The notes beneath the pieces were generated by a model. It was not told where the DNA came from, did no database searches, and saw only the letters and a list, made by a program, of their open reading frames with translations. Of a stretch of DNA of 13,940 nt, positions 10,622 through 13,940 are shown one piece after another (position 1 is the first letter of the stretch; each line of letters begins with the position of its first letter). The DNA is from JAJTHJ01 sp046316025 (GTDB lineage Bacteria > Pseudomonadota > Gammaproteobacteria > Burkholderiales > Burkholderiaceae_F). The stretch is from NCBI GenBank assembly GCA_046316025.1, contig JBKCXU010000057.1:1-13940 (forward strand), given 5' to 3'. The translations under genes and the position numbers were made by a program.

Positions 10622-11125
10622 ATGCTCGCCTTCGCCACGACCGACCTGTGCGATGCACACGAAGACCTGCTCGCCAGCGGCGCGCTGCGTATCGTGTCCG
10701 TGCCCTTGCTCGCGTTCGGCCAGCGCCGGCGCTTTGCCGGCCCCGCCGCGACCTTGAAGCTCTTTGAGGACAACTCGCTGCTGGCCGAGGCGGTGAAGAC
10801 GCCGGGCAACGGACGCGTACTGGTGGTCGATGCTGGCGGCAGCACGCGTTGCGCTGTGCTGGGCGGCAATCTCGCGATGGCCGCCGCCGCCAGCGATTGG
10901 GCGGGCGTGCTGATCGCCGGCGCCGTGCGCGATGCCGACGAGATCGACGCCTGCGACCTCGGTGTCCGCGCACTGGCGTTGTGCCCGCGCCGCTCGGTCA
11001 AGCGCGGGCAGGGCGAGCGGGATGCGGTGCTCGACTTTCTTGGCGCGCGCGTTGCGCCCGGGCATTGGGTTTATGCCGACCGTGACGGCGTGCTGATTGC
11101 CGACAGGCCGCTGCACGGTGGCTGA
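10622..11125 (+). CDS. rraA: RraA family protein (HMG/CHA-type aldolase or RNase E activity regulator)
   Basis: 167-residue RraA-family protein, about the usual 160 residues. Family members either inhibit RNase E or act as class II 4-hydroxy-4-methyl-2-oxoglutarate / 4-carboxy-4-hydroxy-2-oxoadipate aldolases with oxaloacetate decarboxylase activity. Visible: the GRVLVVDAGGSTRCAVLGGNLA core (64-85) and the exact aldolase motif G82-x20-R103-D104-x2-E107 in GAVRDADEI. The motif is present in full, so catalysis is possible; it does not exclude RNase E binding. The start ATG 10622 has a strong AGGAG (10611-10615) 6 nt upstream that overlaps the MFS stop, showing tight coupling to the transporter gene. 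An aldolase role would yield pyruvate plus oxaloacetate or pyruvate, feeding the same central metabolism as the next gene, aceA, but the two are separated by a 267-bp gap. Confidence 0.9.
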   Translation: MLAFATTDLCDAHEDLLASGALRIVSVPLLAFGQRRRFAGPAATLKLFEDNSLLAEAVKTPGNGRVLVVDAGGSTRCAVLGGNLAMAAAASDWAGVLIAGAVRDADEIDACDLGVRALALCPRRSVKRGQGERDAVLDFLGARVAPGHWVYADRDGVLIADRPLHGG

Positions 11126-11153
11126 TTTTCACGATTCGGATACCGTTTCATAT

Positions 11154-11176
11154 CGCGGCAACGAACTTGTGCCGCG
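11154..11176. promoter_or_regulatory. Perfect 7-bp dyad between rraA and aceA
   Basis: CGCGGCA, 9-nt spacer, TGCCGCG. It is 28 bp after the rraA stop. No T-run follows, so it is not a standard intrinsic terminator. It could be a protein-binding dyad or a hairpin protecting the rraA mRNA 3' end. The rest of 11126-11392 holds no gene that I can support; 11215-11285 is clearly AT-richer than its surroundings. Confidence 0.4.
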
Positions 11177-11254
11177 CACAATCCGCACGTTTCATTCGCT
11201 TGAACAGCTTTCCGCATCATAGAATTATGGAGATAAGTCACTGATACTAAAGGA

Positions 11255-11278
11255 TATAGTGTTACATCTTATATAAGA
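11255..11278 (+). promoter_or_regulatory. Candidate aceA promoter -10 and overlapping palindromic operator
   Basis: TATAGT at 11255-11260 is a good -10 match, but no convincing -35 is seen, so activation by a regulator is possible. Seven bases later is a perfect 12-bp palindrome, TCTTATATAAGA (11267-11278), in an AT-rich pocket of a GC-rich genome. If that -10 is used, the palindrome covers the transcription start, a repressor position. The palindrome also contains TATA-like sequence that might itself serve as a -10. The form fits a dimeric helix-turn-helix regulator such as a GntR-type protein, but I cannot assign one. Confidence 0.45.
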
Positions 11279-11322
11279 CAATAGACTTGCTGCGCTGCGG
11301 CTCCCTCCGTACGATGCCCATC

Positions 11323-11354
11323 ATTGCCGACCCCAGAACTTGGGGGGTGGCAAT
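11323..11354 (+). promoter_or_regulatory. Strong hairpin in the aceA 5' leader
   Basis: Outer arms ATTGCC (11323-11328) and GGCAAT (11349-11354) enclose inner arms ACCCC and GGGGGT around a short AGAACTT loop, with one or two unpaired bases. It ends 38 nt before the aceA ATG and no T-run follows, so it is unlikely to be a terminator. It may be an mRNA-stability, translational or protein-binding element. Confidence 0.5.
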
Positions 11355-11392
11355 CCCTTCCAAACCCCTGCTGCATCCCACGGAGAGCCACG

Positions 11393-12700
<1,308 letters not shown>

Positions 12701-12754
12701 GCGACTTATTGCAGTGCAGCTTGTGAGGGCGTGAGCCGGTGCATAGACTCCGCC

Positions 12755-12781
12755 CCGGTCGAGCCGGTCGAGACAACCGGC
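12755..12781. repeat. Short REP-like repeat between aceA and its terminator
   Basis: The 9-mer CCGGTCGAG occurs twice in tandem (12755-12763, 12764-12772). It is followed by a dyad, GCCGGT (12763-12768) and ACCGGC (12776-12781), able to form a 6-bp hairpin. The arrangement recalls small intergenic GC-rich REP sequences found in many genomes, but one copy in one window cannot establish this. The rest of 12701-12841 shows no gene. Confidence 0.35.
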
Positions 12782-12841
12782 AGGAGCCGTGACAGAAGGG
12801 GTAGGCAGCAGGGAGACTTAGAAGAAAAAATACAAAGATCG

Positions 12842-13816
12842 TTATTTAGCCGGGCCGCTCGATGCGGCCCGTTTTCTTCTCGCCGACGCTTTTTCTGCGC
12901 TGCCCGTCAGCGCGGCCTGCAAGCTGGGCCGGGCAAAGTGCGTCTTCAGCAGTTCAACGAAGGCCCGCACCCGCAGCGGCAGATGCTTGCGCGCTGGAAA
13001 CACACCGTAGATCCGGGTGGGCGCCCCCGCGTAATCGGCCAGCACTTCGACCAGCCGACCCATCTGCAAGTCGTCTGCAACTTCCCATAGCGAGCGCCAG
13101 GCCAGCCCGCGCCCTTGGAGTGCCCACTCGTGCAGCACCGCGCCGTCGTTGCAGGCGAGCGCGCCGCCCACCCGCTGCACGGTGGGCCGGCCGTCCAGCG
13201 CCAGCGTCCAGCCGCGCTGCCCGCCGGCCGGGCCATCACCCAGCGTCAGGCAAAGATGCCGCTCCAGATCGCGCGGGTGTTTCGGCTGCCCGTAGCCGTT
13301 CAGATAGGCGGGTGCAGCCACCACCACGCGCCGGCTTTGTCCCAGCGGCACCCGCACCAGTGCGCTGTCGGCCTGCTCGCCGAAGCGGATCGCGCAGTCG
13401 AAGCCTTCGGCCACCAGATCGACCAGCCGGTCCGACAGGTCGAGCGCCACCGTCAGCCGCGGATGCTGGCGCGAAAAGTCGGCCACGATGGGTGCCACGA
13501 ACTGGCGGCCGAAGCCGGCCGGCGCGGTCACCCGCAAGTGCCCGGTGGCTTCAACGCCACGCGAGGCGACCGCGGCTTCGGCATCGGCCAGCTCGCGCAG
13601 CAGCCGCTGGCAGTCTTCGGCAAAGGCGCTGCCCTCCGGCGTCAAGGTCACGCGGCGGGTGGTCCGCTGCAACAGCTTCACGCCGAGGTGAGCCTCCAGC
13701 GCGTCGAGCCGGCGGCTCACCATCGCCGGCGCCACGCCCTCGTACCGGGCCGCGGCCGACAAGCTGCCGCGCGCCACGACGTGGATGAAGGTGTTCAGAA
13801 CCTTGAAGTGATCCAT
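12842..13816 (-). CDS. LysR-type transcriptional regulator
   Basis: 324-residue LysR regulator. The N-terminal winged helix-turn-helix (about 1-60) shows the family pattern FIHVVARGSLSAAARYEGVAPAMVSRRLDALEAHLGVKLLQRTTRRVTLTPEG. The linker helix is at about 61-90, and the periplasmic-binding-protein-like effector domain at about 92-300 starts GHLRVTAPAGFGRQFVAP. The sequence style (DHFKVLNTFIHVV start, TTRRVTLT, GFDCAIRFGE) belongs to the large DmlR/CrgA-like subgroup; the effector is unknown. A basic, Ala/Ser-rich tail (ASARRKRAASSGPAK) is encoded across the convergent aceA terminator. ATG 13816 is divergent from the haloacid dehalogenase-like gene, the usual layout for a LysR protein controlling its neighbour and itself. 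No strong Shine-Dalgarno is seen. Confidence 0.92.
   Translation of the reverse strand: MDHFKVLNTFIHVVARGSLSAAARYEGVAPAMVSRRLDALEAHLGVKLLQRTTRRVTLTPEGSAFAEDCQRLLRELADAEAAVASRGVEATGHLRVTAPAGFGRQFVAPIVADFSRQHPRLTVALDLSDRLVDLVAEGFDCAIRFGEQADSALVRVPLGQSRRVVVAAPAYLNGYGQPKHPRDLERHLCLTLGDGPAGGQRGWTLALDGRPTVQRVGGALACNDGAVLHEWALQGRGLAWRSLWEVADDLQMGRLVEVLADYAGAPTRIYGVFPARKHLPLRVRAFVELLKTHFARPSLQAALTGSAEKASARRKRAASSGPAK
12851..12878 (+). terminator. Intrinsic terminator of aceA inside the convergent LysR gene
   Basis: A perfect 8-bp GC stem, CGGGCCGC (12851-12858) and GCGGCCCG (12864-12871), has a TCGAT loop and is followed by TTTTCTT. The T-run lies only on the plus-strand side, so it ends aceA transcripts. 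On the other strand the same bases encode the last residues of the LysR protein (KRAASSGP region). Confidence 0.8.
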
Positions 13817-13822
13817 GGCGAC

Positions 13823-13841
13823 TTGTGCACGGCGCGCACAA
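13823..13841. promoter_or_regulatory. LysR-type operator dyad
   Basis: TTGTGC-N7-GCACAA is a perfect 6-bp inverted repeat centred on 13832. It contains the LysR T-N11-A form symmetrically (T13826, A13838). It starts 6 bp before the lysR ATG and lies about 54 bp upstream of the expected transcription start of the divergent gene, a position suited to autorepression plus activation. Confidence 0.6.
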
Positions 13842-13873
13842 AAGCGGTGTGCGATCTGCGACCCGGACGCAAA

Positions 13874-13894
13874 TATACTGGCGGGCTTTCGAGG
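13874..13894 (+). promoter_or_regulatory. Candidate -10 box and ribosome binding site of the haloacid dehalogenase-like gene
   Basis: TATACT at 13874-13879 matches five of six consensus -10 bases; there is no matching -35 at the usual distance, consistent with activator dependence. GAGG at 13891-13894 is 5 nt before ATG 13900. Confidence 0.5.
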
Positions 13895-13899
13895 TTAAG

Positions 13900-13940
13900 A
13901 TGAAGCGACCGCGCGCCGTCCTGTTCGATGTCTTCGGCAC
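13900..13940 (+). CDS. HAD-superfamily hydrolase, probably type II haloacid dehalogenase (3' truncated by window end)
   Basis: Only 13 full codons are present: MKRPRAVLFDVFG, continuing into the next codon. The hhhhDxxGT/V start is HAD motif I, with the nucleophile Asp in LFDVFG. The FDVFGT form is typical of type II (S)-2-haloacid dehalogenases, although other HAD-IA enzymes share it. The start is supported by GAGG 5 nt upstream and by the family's short lead before motif I. The divergent LysR gene and the shared operator suggest it is that regulator's target. Confidence 0.7.
   Translation, partial: MKRPRAVLFDVFG

Noticed and set aside
9343..11001. 552-codon minus-strand open frame opposite the MFS and rraA genes
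   Set aside because: It is an Arg/Gln/His/Ala-rich shadow of two well-supported genes and has no domain.
11154..11176. Intrinsic terminator of the MFS-rraA operon
   Set aside because: The hairpin is real but no T-run follows, so it is kept only as a dyad of unknown role.
11324..11392. aceA starting at 11324
   Set aside because: That start lies in the leader hairpin, has no ribosome binding site and adds residues not seen in isocitrate lyases; GGAGAG supports 11393.

Overview
The window is GC-rich, densely packed chromosomal DNA with small overlaps and short gaps. It fits a betaproteobacterium, probably Burkholderiales. The reasons are a DUF2863-family gene (a family I know mainly from that group), the close match of ClpB to burkholderialean ClpB, and the isocitrate lyase type. 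I cannot name the species. There is no sign of a prophage, CRISPR array, plasmid or recognised defence island; most genes are core or common metabolic and envelope genes.

Layout. Positions 1-2511 (+) hold clpB, cut at its N-terminus by the window edge and carrying an in-frame TAG at 10-12 that is probably a sequence error. A GT39 membrane glycosyltransferase (2508-4454, +) overlaps the clpB stop. Its 3' end converges with and overlaps a three-gene minus-strand operon that reads DUF2863 (7365-6184), GT9 glycosyltransferase (6177-4912), GtrA-like membrane protein (4919-4431). GT39, GtrA and GT9 together suggest lipid-linked sugar transfer to an envelope glycan, but no GtrB/GT2 partner is present. 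The 7366-7601 gap contains a roughly 183-bp element with 24-bp terminal inverted repeats and a central hairpin (MITE-like). It lies directly behind a secreted 5'-nucleotidase gene (9317-7602, -). That gene is divergent, across 58 bp, from an MFS transporter (9376-10611, +), which forms an operon with an RraA-family protein (10622-11125, +) carrying the full aldolase motif.

A 267-bp, locally AT-rich gap follows, with three separate dyad elements, and leads into aceA (isocitrate lyase, 11393-12700, +), the entry to the glyoxylate shunt. The aceA terminator hairpin lies inside the last codons of a convergent LysR-type regulator (13816-12842, -). That regulator is divergent from a gene that begins at 13900 and looks like a type II haloacid dehalogenase, cut by the window end. 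The 83-bp gap between them holds a perfect LysR-style dyad with T-N11-A.

I found no convincing wholly new system. The best leads are the MITE-like element, the GT39 protein with a GtrA-like N-terminal membrane domain beside a free GtrA, the layered regulatory structures before aceA, and the terminator embedded in a coding region.
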